Source of the DNA: Thermoprotei archaeon
Lineage (GTDB): Archaea > Thermoproteota > Thermoprotei > Thermofilales > B15-G2
NCBI GenBank assembly: GCA_003649445.1
Contig: QMRV01000004.1
Span: forward strand, 8,880 to 72,879
Direction: 5' to 3'
DNA length: 64,000 bases
Numbering within the stretch: position 1 is the first letter of the stretch; each line of letters begins with the position of its first letter. A program made the translations under genes and the position numbers. Below the pieces are notes generated by a model, which was not told the origin of the DNA, made no database searches, and saw nothing but the letters and a program-made list of their open reading frames with translations. Below are positions 53,759 to 63,527 of the stretch, piece after piece.

Positions 53759-54001
53759 TCACCCAGGTACAACAAGCCTTAAAGCTATAGCCTCACCAGC
53801 AGTAGGACTTTTTCTAATAATAGCTATAACGTCTCCAGGCTTCGCTCCAAGAGCTCTCGCAGCAGGATCAGAAGCTCTGATCCAAGGCAAATCATATCTT
53901 TTTAAACCCATACGCTTTAAGAGTATTTTAGCTTCCTCCTTACTTAACAATATATGTTTTGGCACATATTCATGTTTAAATATATTAATTTTCTTAACCA
54001 T
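53759..54001 (-). CDS. rpoH: RNA polymerase subunit H (Rpb5)
   Basis: The 80-residue product equals the C-terminal domain of eukaryotic Rpb5: [20 protein letters not shown], then [22 protein letters not shown] (two stretches) and IALRLVVPG. It heads the rpo operon. The 245 bases upstream, up to tRNA-Lys, hold TATA-like stretches near 54050 and 54070 on the minus strand but no other gene that I can see. Confidence 0.97.
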   Translation of the reverse strand: MVKKINIFKHEYVPKHILLSKEEAKILLKRMGLKRYDLPWIRASDPAARALGAKPGDVIAIIRKSPTAGEAIALRLVVPG

Positions 54002-54248
54002 AGGTAATATCCCCTCCAGAACGCATTAGCGTGAGGAATCCCAGCACTATGCTATAAACTTTTCCCTTATAAAATTTATGTCGCTTCTCGATTATTTTAA
54101 GCTATCCTTTCTAATTGGACAGGTATTTCGATTGCTACTACCCATTTTACTTCGATATCATTCTATTAAATCAATGCAGAAAAACTATGTATCTTATTTA
54201 AATCGCTAAAATAGAAAACCTTAAATGAGAGTTGTGGTGGATTGTTTT

Positions 54249-54338
54249 GGGCCCGTAGCTTAGCCTGGTAGAGCACCGGGCTTTTAACCCGGGGGTCACC
54301 CCTGAAGCCCAAAGCGGGTTCAAATCCCGCCGGGCCCG
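54249..54338 (+). tRNA. tRNA-Lys(TTT) with 16-nt intron at a non-canonical site
   Basis: Acceptor GGGCCCG:CGGGCCC, anticodon stem CCGGG:CCCGG, loop CTTTTAA (anticodon TTT), and T arm GCGGG-TTCAAAT-CCCGC are all intact. Sixteen extra bases (54298-54313) lie between the five-base variable loop GGGTC and the T stem. They fit a relaxed BHB: outer helix AACCCG:CGGGUU, central helix GGGG:CCCA (three pairs), bulges UCA and AAG. Removing them leaves a standard class I tRNA. The site, about 48/49, is outside the anticodon loop. Confidence 0.9.
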
Positions 54339-55010
54339 CTACTCCTCTTCAAAACCATATTTTCCTTTAAGTTTAACAAATAGACAAGGACCTAAACTCC
54401 TATACGCATAATTTTCCTCACTTACTCTTTTAACAATAACTAGCTCTTGATAAAATTCTCTGCCAACAGGAACTACCATGCATCCTCCAACTTTAATTCT
54501 ATTTAACAAAGGTTTCGGTACTTGAGGCGCGGCTGCTGTAACTAAAATTTTGTCAAATCTTATGCCCTCCCTAAAGGGAGGTCCTTGACTACCATCACAT
54601 ATTATTACAGATACTCTCGAATAATATCCTGCTCTCTTAAGATTATTTTTTGCAAAAAATGCTAATTCCGGGATAATCTCTAATGTTACTACAAAGCCTT
54701 TACGTGATGCTATCTCTGCACATAATGCTGCATGGTATCCACTACCGGTACCTATTTCGAGAATATAGTCTCCTTCGTTTATATCAAGAGCTTCACACAT
54801 TATTGCACACATATGTGGAGCCGAAATAGTCTGTCCCTTCATTGTAGGAAGCGGCGTGTCAACATATGCTAGACTCCTATATGAAGGCAGGACAAATTCC
54901 TCTCTCGGGACTTTAAGCATTGCTTTAATAACTTTTTCTGATTTCAATACCCCCTCCTCCACTAATCTTTTAACTAAAATCTCCCTTTTTACTTTAAAAT
55001 CATCTATCAT
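54339..55010 (-). CDS. pcm: Protein-L-isoaspartate O-methyltransferase
   Basis: Repairs isoaspartyl residues in damaged proteins with SAM. The 223-residue protein has the active-site stretch [15 protein letters not shown] near residue 60 and SAM motif [18 protein letters not shown]. Its ATG overlaps the stop of fen1 (ATGA), so the genes are translationally coupled. The stop codon lies directly beside the 3' end of tRNA-Lys on the other strand. Confidence 0.95.
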   Translation of the reverse strand: MIDDFKVKREILVKRLVEEGVLKSEKVIKAMLKVPREEFVLPSYRSLAYVDTPLPTMKGQTISAPHMCAIMCEALDINEGDYILEIGTGSGYHAALCAEIASRKGFVVTLEIIPELAFFAKNNLKRAGYYSRVSVIICDGSQGPPFREGIRFDKILVTAAAPQVPKPLLNRIKVGGCMVVPVGREFYQELVIVKRVSEENYAYRSLGPCLFVKLKGKYGFEEE

Positions 55011-56047
55011 GTTTGAAACCATATGTCTAAACTTACCCTTGTTTTAATATTTCTAACAGCCTTCTTTAATCTTTCAATAGCATTTTTTACCCTTGTCTCT
55101 GAAAAGTCGTGTTCTTCACATAAAAATTCGATAAGTGCTTTTTCATCTGGATCCTTCCATTCTATTTTGTATTCATCTGTCACTTCCGGATTCAAGAAGT
55201 ACTCCCTTATAGTTAATGGATCAACAGGGAAGTAAGCTTCTCTCAAGATATGCTTTAGATTTTCAAGTGACTTAAACTCTCTTATAAGTCTGTAAGCTCT
55301 TTTAGGGCCAATACTTTTTACACCATCAGGGTTATAGTCAGTACCTAATAAAATCGCCATGTCTATTAGCTGTCTTCTATCTATCTTCAGAATCTTCAAT
55401 ACTTCATTAAGTTCTACTAGTTCAGGCTTTACCTCAACATATACGTTCTTTCTGGGAAGTTTCCTTTTACCAGAAATAGTTATGTTACGAACAAGTCGCG
55501 GAGCCCCGAAGAGAAGAGAATCATAGTCTTGACTACCTACAGCCCAAGCATCTCCTCTTTTAACTACATGGGCGGCCTGTGCTTCTCCTTCTGCAGGCGC
55601 TTGAATCCAAGGAACTCCCATGTAATCTAGAAGCATTTTTGCATCAGCTACCATTTGGTCAGTAAGCCTCGAAGTCATTTGAGCATATCTCTTCGCAGCC
55701 TCTAGATCTCCTTTAGCTAAAGCTTCTTCATATTTTTTAACTGCTTCTTCTTTTATCTTTTTTCTTCTAAGAATTTCAATATTCTTAAACTCTGGTGGTT
55801 TTCCATCAAAAACATACACAGGTTTGATTCCTATTTCAAGTAAATTTATTGTTCTGTAAAGTAATCCACTAAGGTGACTAGTTGTTCTTCCTTTAGAGTC
55901 TTTTAAGGGAGTTCCATCTGGCTGCCTAATAATTGCTAGAAACTGATATAGTGCATTATAAGCATCTATTGCTATAACTTTACCTGAAAGATCTTCGAGA
56001 GAAATAGTCTTCTTGGGTATCAACTCTCCTAATTCACCTACTCCCAT
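55007..56047 (-). CDS. fen: Flap endonuclease FEN1
   Basis: Removes 5' flaps in Okazaki-fragment maturation and repair. The 346-residue form starts [11 protein letters not shown], as FEN1 needs a free N-terminal Gly. It has [10 protein letters not shown], the acidic helical region [12 protein letters not shown], and the helix-turn-helix near [17 protein letters not shown]. The extreme C-terminus VSLDIWFQT is a degenerate PCNA-binding motif. A GTG-type start three codons upstream is rejected on function. Confidence 0.96.
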   Translation of the reverse strand: MGVGELGELIPKKTISLEDLSGKVIAIDAYNALYQFLAIIRQPDGTPLKDSKGRTTSHLSGLLYRTINLLEIGIKPVYVFDGKPPEFKNIEILRRKKIKEEAVKKYEEALAKGDLEAAKRYAQMTSRLTDQMVADAKMLLDYMGVPWIQAPAEGEAQAAHVVKRGDAWAVGSQDYDSLLFGAPRLVRNITISGKRKLPRKNVYVEVKPELVELNEVLKILKIDRRQLIDMAILLGTDYNPDGVKSIGPKRAYRLIREFKSLENLKHILREAYFPVDPLTIREYFLNPEVTDEYKIEWKDPDEKALIEFLCEEHDFSETRVKNAIERLKKAVRNIKTRVSLDIWFQT

Positions 56048-56118
56048 ATTTTTCAAGAGTAAATAGTGTTCGGCCAGATATTATATTTGCTATTGACAAT
56101 GGCTTTAGCTTTCTTCGA

Positions 56119-56343
56119 TTATTTTGCTCTCCGTAACCTTATAATCTTAGACCCTTTCTTAAACCACTCAACGTAAATTATTCCCCTTAGTTCTAGTGTT
56201 ATTAACGCTCTTTTAAATTCACTTAAAGATATGTTGCCATAAATGTTCTTTAGATAAGAAATAATTTCCTCTTCTCGCATTATTCCATGGCGTTTTTCTA
56301 AGAGCTCAGTTATGATCATGCAGAGCTGGACTATCTTCACCAT
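56119..56343 (-). CDS. Small winged-helix-like protein
   Basis: A 74-residue protein that starts inside the end of the CDC48 frame's flank, with GTGGAGTG as ribosome-binding site. It has a helical first half (LCMIITELLEKRHGIMREEEI) and a winged-helix-like end GIIYVEWFKKGSKIIRLRR. It lies between CDC48 and fen1 on the same strand. I do not recognise a family; DNA binding is likely. Confidence 0.7.
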   Translation of the reverse strand: MVKIVQLCMIITELLEKRHGIMREEEIISYLKNIYGNISLSEFKRALITLELRGIIYVEWFKKGSKIIRLRRAK

Positions 56344-56356
56344 ATGCACTCCACTT

Positions 56357-58576
<2,220 letters not shown>

Positions 58577-58638
58577 TTAGCTAACAGAAGACTAGAACCC
58601 TTATATTGAGAGAAAAACGCGCTATAAATATTTTTATC

Positions 58639-58917
58639 TCATGAAACCATTCTAGAAAGCCACGCTACTTCTACTTGACTCACTTTATCTAGACCACTAA
58701 TTGCTTTTTCTATCTCTGCAGTACCTCCTTCAGTTTCTTCAGGCATTACCAGGTGCACCTTGAGTAACTTCAGGCCGAAAGCTACCGGCTCTTCCTCACT
58801 TTTAATAACACTCACTCCCTTGGGCAAAACTTTCTTGATATCTTCTAATAACTCTTTTAAGTCAATGCCCACTTCAGAGGGATATACCTTTATTATTAGA
58901 TAGACCTTACCTCCCAT
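58639..58917 (-). CDS. ef1b: Elongation factor 1-beta
   Basis: Nucleotide-exchange factor for EF-1alpha. The 92-residue archaeal form has VYPSEVGIDLKELLEDIKK, EEPVAFGLKLLKVHLVMPEE and ends VSQVEVAWLSRM. It follows a zinc-ribbon gene by nine bases, a pairing conserved in archaea. Confidence 0.96.
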   Translation of the reverse strand: MGGKVYLIIKVYPSEVGIDLKELLEDIKKVLPKGVSVIKSEEEPVAFGLKLLKVHLVMPEETEGGTAEIEKAISGLDKVSQVEVAWLSRMVS

Positions 58918-58926
58918 TTTCTCAGC

Positions 58927-59112
58927 CTATGGTCCCTCAAACCCACATTTAGGACAAACATAAGGTACAGCGTTTTTTCTGCATTTATAGCAACGCCATA
59001 TTTCTACTTCTCCGCAGTTGGGGCATTTAAAGTGGGTTCCCCTTTCATGTGGCGGTATTGGTTTCTTACACGATGCACATATTGGAAGATTCAGTACCTT
59101 GATTCCGCTCAT
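58927..59112 (-). CDS. Small zinc-ribbon protein (HVO_2753-like)
   Basis: A 61-residue protein with four CxxC pairs: [23 protein letters not shown] and CPKCGFEGP, so two zinc ribbons. It belongs to the small archaeal zinc-finger family co-encoded with EF-1beta. The ATG giving [10 protein letters not shown] is preferred over a start six codons upstream. Function is unknown, probably translation-related. Confidence 0.9.
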   Translation of the reverse strand: MSGIKVLNLPICASCKKPIPPHERGTHFKCPNCGEVEIWRCYKCRKNAVPYVCPKCGFEGP

Positions 59113-59219
59113 AGTACTAGACCTAGACAACTAGTTCATAAATATACTTTTTGGTATATTCCGCAGAGAAGCCTTCTCAAAATAAAATATTCATGATAAA
59201 TTCTCCTATTTATAGTCTA

Positions 59220-59720
59220 CTAAATATACTCGATTCGCGTATTCATCTTAGCAAAAATCGAGACTATTCTTTCTAAATCTTCCTTGCTTACAAACAGTCT
59301 TCTGCTGTCGTGTCTACTTACCTTTATTACAAGTTCTGAGCTACCATCAGGGAACCAGACGGTGGCTATACTCACTACTTTAGCTGGTGAAAGAAGCTGC
59401 TCAACCATACTTTTGATGTCAGGCCCTTTTTCGATTATTCTAATGTTACCTAACTCTCTGCGCAGGAGTCTAGAAATTTCATACCATATGCGCCTTGGGA
59501 ATCCTCTGGGCGCTTTAACGACTATTATGGTTAACCCTCCAGCTCTAAGAGATTTTACAAACTCTACTTCCTTTAACTCAGGGAATCGTGACTCAAGCTC
59601 TATTAGCTTCTTGCATACCGTTATATCCAGCTCTGAATATTCTCCGCTATCTATTTTTTCTTGACATCTGCTACATAAAATACCGCTTTTTAAACAAAAT
59701 ACACAGAAAGGAATTTTCAA
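59220..59720 (-). CDS. Zinc-knuckle plus KH-like RNA-binding protein
   Basis: The 166-residue protein starts with a CxxC...CxxC knuckle (CVFC and CSRC, residues 6-19), then two KH/S3-like alpha-beta segments around GGLTIIVVKAPRGFPRRIWY and ELVIKVSRHDSRRLFVSKEDL. This matches an archaeal NusA-related family. It overlaps Alba by four bases. Its role in transcription or RNA metabolism is inferred. Confidence 0.75.
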   Translation of the reverse strand: MKIPFCVFCLKSGILCSRCQEKIDSGEYSELDITVCKKLIELESRFPELKEVEFVKSLRAGGLTIIVVKAPRGFPRRIWYEISRLLRRELGNIRIIEKGPDIKSMVEQLLSPAKVVSIATVWFPDGSSELVIKVSRHDSRRLFVSKEDLERIVSIFAKMNTRIEYI

Positions 59721-59998
59721 GACAACTCACCTCTAGCTAATATTATCTTTATGTTACTTATTGCTCGCAAACCATTTTTTGTCGCTAAATACTCACTCCC
59801 TATCGAGACATCTTTTATAATCACGTCACGCATGAAGACATTTCTTACAGTTAAGACCACATCTACTGCCTTCGATATAGCTTTACCTCTAGCTCTTACT
59901 TCTACTTCTTTCGCTCCATTATGGAAGAAAGTAAGGCAGGCAAGCACGTATCGCTTAGGTTCCTTCTTTCCGATGATTAGTACTGGTCTCTCCGACAT
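59717..59998 (-). CDS. albA: Chromatin/RNA-binding protein Alba
   Basis: Alba coats DNA and RNA as a dimer in hyperthermophiles. From the ATG giving MSERPVLIIGKKEPKRYVLA it has 93 residues; the conserved Lys pair GKKEP, ARGKAISKAVDVVLTVRN and the C-terminal SNIKIILARG are present. It is the last chromosomal protein gene before the tRNA-Thr pair. Confidence 0.96.
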   Translation of the reverse strand: MSERPVLIIGKKEPKRYVLACLTFFHNGAKEVEVRARGKAISKAVDVVLTVRNVFMRDVIIKDVSIGSEYLATKNGLRAISNIKIILARGELS

Positions 59999-60127
59999 TG
60001 CGTTCCCCAAAACAACTATTTGTGAAATCCCTAATTGATTCTAAAAAATATTTCTTACGGTTCTCTCCCGGCACTACATCATGTTTTTCACGAAAAACTT
60101 AAAAGCTTACCTTTCGAAAATAATCAC

Positions 60128-60216
60128 GCCCCGGTAGCTCAGCCGGGTAGAGCGGCGCCTTGGTAAGGCCTCTCCCAAAGAGGCGTAGGTCCCGGGTTCG
60201 AATCCCGGCCGGGGCT
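60128..60216 (+). tRNA. tRNA-Thr(GGT) with 15-nt intron
   Basis: Acceptor GCCCCGG:CCGGGGC, anticodon stem GCGCC:GGCGT, loop TTGGTA-A with anticodon GGT. A 15-nt intron (60166-60180) interrupts the canonical 37/38 site: outer helix GCGCC:GGCGU, central helix UUGG:CCAA (four perfect pairs), bulges UAA and AGA, and a very short inner helix. CCA is not encoded. Confidence 0.94.
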
Positions 60217-60286
60217 CCTAATTCTTCTCGCCTAATTCTGTTCAATGAAGAAAGATTTTAATACCAGACGAGAGAAAAATAATCAC

Positions 60287-60360
60287 GCCCCGGTAGCTCA
60301 GCCGGGTAGAGCGGCGGCCTTGTAAGCCGTTGGTCGCGGGTTCAAATCCCGCCCGGGGCT
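60287..60360 (+). tRNA. tRNA-Thr(TGT), likely integration site
   Basis: Acceptor GCCCCGG:CCGGGGC, anticodon loop CTTGTAA (anticodon TGT), no intron; CCA follows the discriminator T. Its first 38 or so bases, including flank, equal those of tRNA-Thr(GGT) 159 bases upstream. A mobile element begins directly downstream, so the 3' half is the probable attachment site. Confidence 0.95.
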
Positions 60361-60404
60361 CCATTTCCCGAAAAGAGATTTCTCTCCGATGTGAGTTCCC
60401 GGAT

Positions 60405-60434
60405 GTTGCATGTGTGATGTCGCTTACATGCAAC
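60405..60434. repeat. Inverted repeat upstream of the integrase
   Basis: The 9-bp arms GTTGCATGT and ACATGCAAC are exact complements, separated by 12 bases. They sit between tRNA-Thr(TGT) and the integrase promoter and could be an operator or an arm-type site for recombination. Confidence 0.6.
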
Positions 60435-60439
60435 GTGGC

Positions 60440-60446
60440 TTATATG
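60440..60446 (+). promoter_or_regulatory. TATA-box candidate of the integrase gene
   Basis: TTATATG lies about 27 bases before the integrase ATG, the spacing expected for a leaderless transcript. The inverted repeat just upstream would overlap the BRE region. Confidence 0.5.
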
Positions 60447-60469
60447 TGACTCTCTGATAATATTCTCGT

Positions 60470-61738
60470 ATGAAAGAGTCTTGGAGAGACAGAGTAGACT
60501 TGGCTAAAATAGACGACGAGACGCGGTACCGGGTACTCGACTACGTTTTAGCGAAAGTAGGGTCGTACAGGGAGCTGGGCTACGACCGGACATACATCTA
60601 CAGGCTGAAGACACGGAAGCTCAGAGTGTCAGACAGCTTCCTGAAGAGGCTTCTCGACTTCCTCTCCGAAGAAGAGTTCACGAGGCTCGTGGGCTCTGAG
60701 AGAAAGCTGGAAGCCCTGGGTATTCTCAAAAACGGGGTTCTAGACTATAGTTTAGTACTGGAGATTTTGAACTATGCGCTCAAAGACAAGTATTTGTTAA
60801 ATCTTATTGCGAAGTGGTTCTATGAGAATGTAGCCCACCAGATCCCACGCGTGGTCACGGTTAAGAAAGAGCATGTCGAGAAATTCGAGAAAATACTGGC
60901 GACTAGGGCCAAGAAAACTAGAGTTGATAGACTGAGGTACCTCTTAAAAGCTTTAGATGATTTAGACTGGGAGCTTACTCCTGAGAAGCTAGAAGAGTAT
61001 ATTCTCGAATTATACGAAGAGTCGCCACATGCAGCTAGACACACTGCCTGTACACTAAAGCTTTTCATTAAAACCGTGCTCAAAGATTCTACTCTCTATA
61101 ATAGCTTCAAAGTACCGAAGACACCTGAGAAGCTCGTAGCCCGGGCTTTAACACTAGACGATATAGTTGAGGTTGCTTTGGAAATAGAGCATGAGGGGGC
61201 TAGAGCATTCTTTATACTGCTCGCTGAAACAGGTCTCAGGCCAAGTGAAGTATACTCTCTCACACTCGGCCAAGTGGATCTAGACAGCAGAACAATAATT
61301 ATAGGAAAAATATCAGAAACTAAACGCAGCTTCCTAACATTCCTCCACAAAACTACAGCAGACTATCTAAAAGAAGTCTACATGCCTTTCCGAGAAGAAT
61401 TCATTAAGAAATACGAGCCCTGCGTAAAGAACCTCCCCGACTTCGACTTGGCGGCCTGGAAAACAAAGTTTTTCCCATTTAAGGAATGGGTTTTGAGGAA
61501 GGAAATCTATGGGGCTATGGATAAAGTAGGTAGGCGGTTCAGACTATATGACTTGAGGGCATTTTTCTCCGCATACATGACTAAGCGGAAGGTATCCCCC
61601 CTAGTTGTAAACATCCTCCAGGGGAGGCTACCTCCCCGCGAATTCAAGATCCTCCAGAGCCGCTACCTGCCCTTCACTGAAGAAGACCTCCGAGAAATAT
61701 ACGAGAGAAACGCGCCCTGCGTATCGAAGTACCTCTGA
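60470..61738 (+). CDS. Tyrosine recombinase (integrase) of an integrated element
   Basis: A 422-residue archaeal site-specific recombinase. The N-terminal third has an HTH-like stretch (YRLKTRKLRVSDSFLKRLL) and a SAM-like core-binding domain. The catalytic part has Arg257 in GLRPSEV, Arg363 in YDLRAFFSAYM (in place of the usual HxxR box) and Tyr399 in SRYLPF. It lies just behind tRNA-Thr(TGT), and the gene is intact rather than split as in SSV-type integration. Base composition and codon choice (AGG, CTC, GAG) differ from the chromosome to the left. Confidence 0.92.
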   Translation: MKESWRDRVDLAKIDDETRYRVLDYVLAKVGSYRELGYDRTYIYRLKTRKLRVSDSFLKRLLDFLSEEEFTRLVGSERKLEALGILKNGVLDYSLVLEILNYALKDKYLLNLIAKWFYENVAHQIPRVVTVKKEHVEKFEKILATRAKKTRVDRLRYLLKALDDLDWELTPEKLEEYILELYEESPHAARHTACTLKLFIKTVLKDSTLYNSFKVPKTPEKLVARALTLDDIVEVALEIEHEGARAFFILLAETGLRPSEVYSLTLGQVDLDSRTIIIGKISETKRSFLTFLHKTTADYLKEVYMPFREEFIKKYEPCVKNLPDFDLAAWKTKFFPFKEWVLRKEIYGAMDKVGRRFRLYDLRAFFSAYMTKRKVSPLVVNILQGRLPPREFKILQSRYLPFTEEDLREIYERNAPCVSKYL

Positions 61739-61911
61739 TTAGTTTCGGCGACCACTTTGCCTGCGGGAAGTCTTTGTAGTCGCACTAGCCTTTATAAGTC
61801 TCTTTATTACCTTTCTCTTTTCAGTTAAACTTTATTATTTCCTGAGAAAAGGCGAATAGTTTCAGCGAAGTATTCAAAAAAGCCTTAATCTCATCTCTGA
61901 ATTTTTCTCCT

Positions 61912-62157
61912 ATGCCTTCGCGGTCTGAGCTGCTGGCATTCGCGGCTGGAATCAGGTACGCTCTAGAAGTCGTTGTGAGGAAGGGCTTAGACAGGGGAGA
62001 AGAGGAGCTGAGGGAGCTAGTAGAGGCGCTAGAGTACGCGGCCTACCACGCCACACTAGAAGAAATACTGCGTAGCACTCCCTTCGAGAGGGGAGCAGAG
62101 GTTAGAGTACAGGTGAAAGGACTGCCTCCGGCGGCTCCTGCGGGAAAGCGGGACTAG
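61912..62157 (+). CDS. Small element protein, unknown
   Basis: An 81-residue acidic, helical protein; residues 25-55 (GEEELRELVEALEYAAYHAT) look amphipathic. I recognise no family. It lies between the integrase and the primase, overlapping the end of the latter by four bases on the other strand. The GC-rich composition matches the element. Confidence 0.5.
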   Translation: MPSRSELLAFAAGIRYALEVVVRKGLDRGEEELRELVEALEYAAYHATLEEILRSTPFERGAEVRVQVKGLPPAAPAGKRD

Positions 62158-63173
62158 GAGTGTTTGTCGCCTAGCCACTCCTGTATCTTCTTCCTTGAGG
62201 GCGGTCTGTAGCGGTGCCTGTACACCGACTTGACTACATAGACTAGCTCCCGCTCCGGCAGCGGAGGCCTGTTCTTCTTGTTCCACTTCAGCAGCTCCTC
62301 TAGTGTTTCCTCGAAGCCGTAGCCCTTCTTGTACAAGTACGTCGCTATAATGAACGCGGCGTTGTTTCTGCAGCCTTCGCTTACCCCCTTCTCGAGGATA
62401 TAGCGGACTACTGCGGGGAGCTCGGGAGACCTCACTGTCTCCCGGGGGTTCTTTAGGGCTTCCAGTACTGCTAGGAAACGTTTTGCCCTGTAGTAGTCCT
62501 CTAGAAACAACATATACTGCTCTGCTTCCTCTAAGACACTGCGAGGCAGAGAGTTTTTAATGTAGGTTCCTAGACTGAAGCTCTCGGGCAGTATTTCGCT
62601 GAAATCGTAGTCTAAGGGCATCACTATTCTGCCGGTCTTCTGGTGGAGAGTATATGGTACTCTAGCTACTCTAGCCCTGTCTTCAACTACCTTCAAGTCA
62701 ATGTACTTTAATCCGAGCTTCTTTATCCCCAGAACTTTTACGATATACTTGTAGAGCTCAGTGTTCTCCTCTGCTCGGGGCAGCCAGAAGTAGACGTGGT
62801 ATCCTTTACTCCCGCTGAAAACTAAAAGAGGCTTGCAGTAAGACTGAAGGTGGTCGCAGAGCTTCCTGGCCTCTTCTCTCGCCTTACTGAGGTCTCCGGG
62901 CGAATCAATATCGATGAAAACTTTCTCTAAGGCAATTAGCCTGCCTGGAGAAAACGGCTTGCTGAAGCAGTAGTAGTTTACTGACTGGAAGACGGGCCTT
63001 TTCTCTGACTCGAGCCTGCTGTATATTTCTCCGAGCTTCTCCTCGGAGACGCTTTTAGCTGGAACGTAGATTCTCTCAGGCCTCCCTAGATCCCTACCCC
63101 ACCCTAATTCAACGGTCTTCTCCTCGAGGCTCCCTAGAAACCAGTCTAAGAAGAAACGGCTCCTGCTCTCCAT
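62154..63173 (-). CDS. AEP-type primase of the integrated element
   Basis: A DNA primase/polymerase of the archaeo-eukaryotic superfamily. From the chosen ATG the protein has 339 residues. Motif I is FIDIDSPGD with Asp88 and Asp90, motif II is SGSKGYH with His126, motif III has Asp160 in YIDL, and RVARVPYTLHQKTGRIVMPL follows. A C-terminal helical domain with NNAAFIIATYLYKKGYG and PERELVYVVKSVYRHRY resembles the PriCT-type primase end. The open frame extends 107 codons upstream, but that part is made of the origin repeats, so it is excluded. It serves plasmid or virus replication. Confidence 0.87.
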   Translation of the reverse strand: MESRSRFFLDWFLGSLEEKTVELGWGRDLGRPERIYVPAKSVSEEKLGEIYSRLESEKRPVFQSVNYYCFSKPFSPGRLIALEKVFIDIDSPGDLSKAREEARKLCDHLQSYCKPLLVFSGSKGYHVYFWLPRAEENTELYKYIVKVLGIKKLGLKYIDLKVVEDRARVARVPYTLHQKTGRIVMPLDYDFSEILPESFSLGTYIKNSLPRSVLEEAEQYMLFLEDYYRAKRFLAVLEALKNPRETVRSPELPAVVRYILEKGVSEGCRNNAAFIIATYLYKKGYGFEETLEELLKWNKKNRPPLPERELVYVVKSVYRHRYRPPSRKKIQEWLGDKHS

Positions 63174-63191
63174 GAACTTCTGCAGTGGTCT

Positions 63192-63222
63192 TCTGCAATG
63201 TGTCATTGCAGACTCATTGCAG
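63192..63222. repeat. Iteron cluster 1 of the element
   Basis: Three copies of TCTGCAATG or its complement: 63192-63200 plus, 63204-63212 minus, 63215-63222 minus (8 of 9 bases). The first two form a palindrome with a three-base spacer. It lies about 20 bases before the primase start, so it can serve as operator too. Confidence 0.8.
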
Positions 63223-63223
63223 T

Positions 63224-63268
63224 TCCCACTCCCTACATCAATTTGATGAAGAGTTTGATGTAGTGGGA
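63224..63268. repeat. Long inverted repeat, possible cruciform
   Basis: Two nested exact arms: TCCCACT with AGTGGGA, and CTACATCAA with TTGATGTAG. The inner spacer holds a partial TTGATGAAGAG copy. An imperfect inverted copy of the region appears at about 63393-63432. Confidence 0.75.
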
Positions 63269-63383
63269 TCTGCATTGGTCGCCGACCCGAGAACACACAC
63301 AAATTTTTCTTCAGATTTTTAGTTTTCTTACTATTTATCCCACCAGCTTCAGGTTTTCTGTGTGTGTCTCCGACCCCCCGTGT

Positions 63384-63392
63384 CATTGCAGA
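63384..63392. repeat. Single iteron copy
   Basis: CATTGCAGA, the complement of the iteron, preceded by TGT exactly as at 63201-63203, so 12 bases are shared with cluster 1. Confidence 0.75.
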
Positions 63393-63437
63393 TCCCACCT
63401 CATCAGTTTCATGTAGGGAGATTTCATCAACTCGGCT

Positions 63438-63470
63438 TCTGCAATGATATCTGCAATGACACATTGCAGA
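63438..63470. repeat. Iteron cluster 2 of the element
   Basis: Three copies: 63438-63446 plus, 63450-63458 plus and 63462-63470 minus. The outer two extend into exact 12-bp inverted arms, GCTTCTGCAATG and CATTGCAGAAGC, around the middle copy. Confidence 0.8.
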
Positions 63471-63527
63471 AGCTGTTTCAGATACTCTGTGCAAATCCTT
63501 TTGCTGAAATTATTTCTTATGTTTTCA

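Larger units (their letters stand above)
63174..63527. other. Putative replication origin and control region of the element
   Basis: This gene-free stretch of about 350 bases holds two iteron clusters, inverted repeats and an AT-rich core (about 63300-63350) flanked by ACACACA and TGTGTGT arms. The layout, next to a primase gene, resembles plasmid origins with initiator-binding repeats around an unwinding element. Function is inferred. Confidence 0.6.

Noticed and set aside
54298..54313. Extra bases in tRNA-Lys as a long variable arm
   Set aside because: They do not form a stem of their own, tRNA-Lys is class I, and a BHB-like fold explains them.
60242..60433. Minus-strand ORF across tRNA-Thr(TGT)
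   Set aside because: It is the complement of the tRNA and its flank and shows the usual tRNA-derived spurious peptide.
60470..61738. SSV-type integrase split by integration
   Set aside because: The gene is complete from HTH to catalytic Tyr; the att site lies in the tRNA, not in int.
63174..63494. N-terminal extension of the primase by 107 codons
   Set aside because: The added peptide is rich in Cys and His only because it translates the iterons; the ATG at 63173 opens directly onto a normal primase N-terminus.
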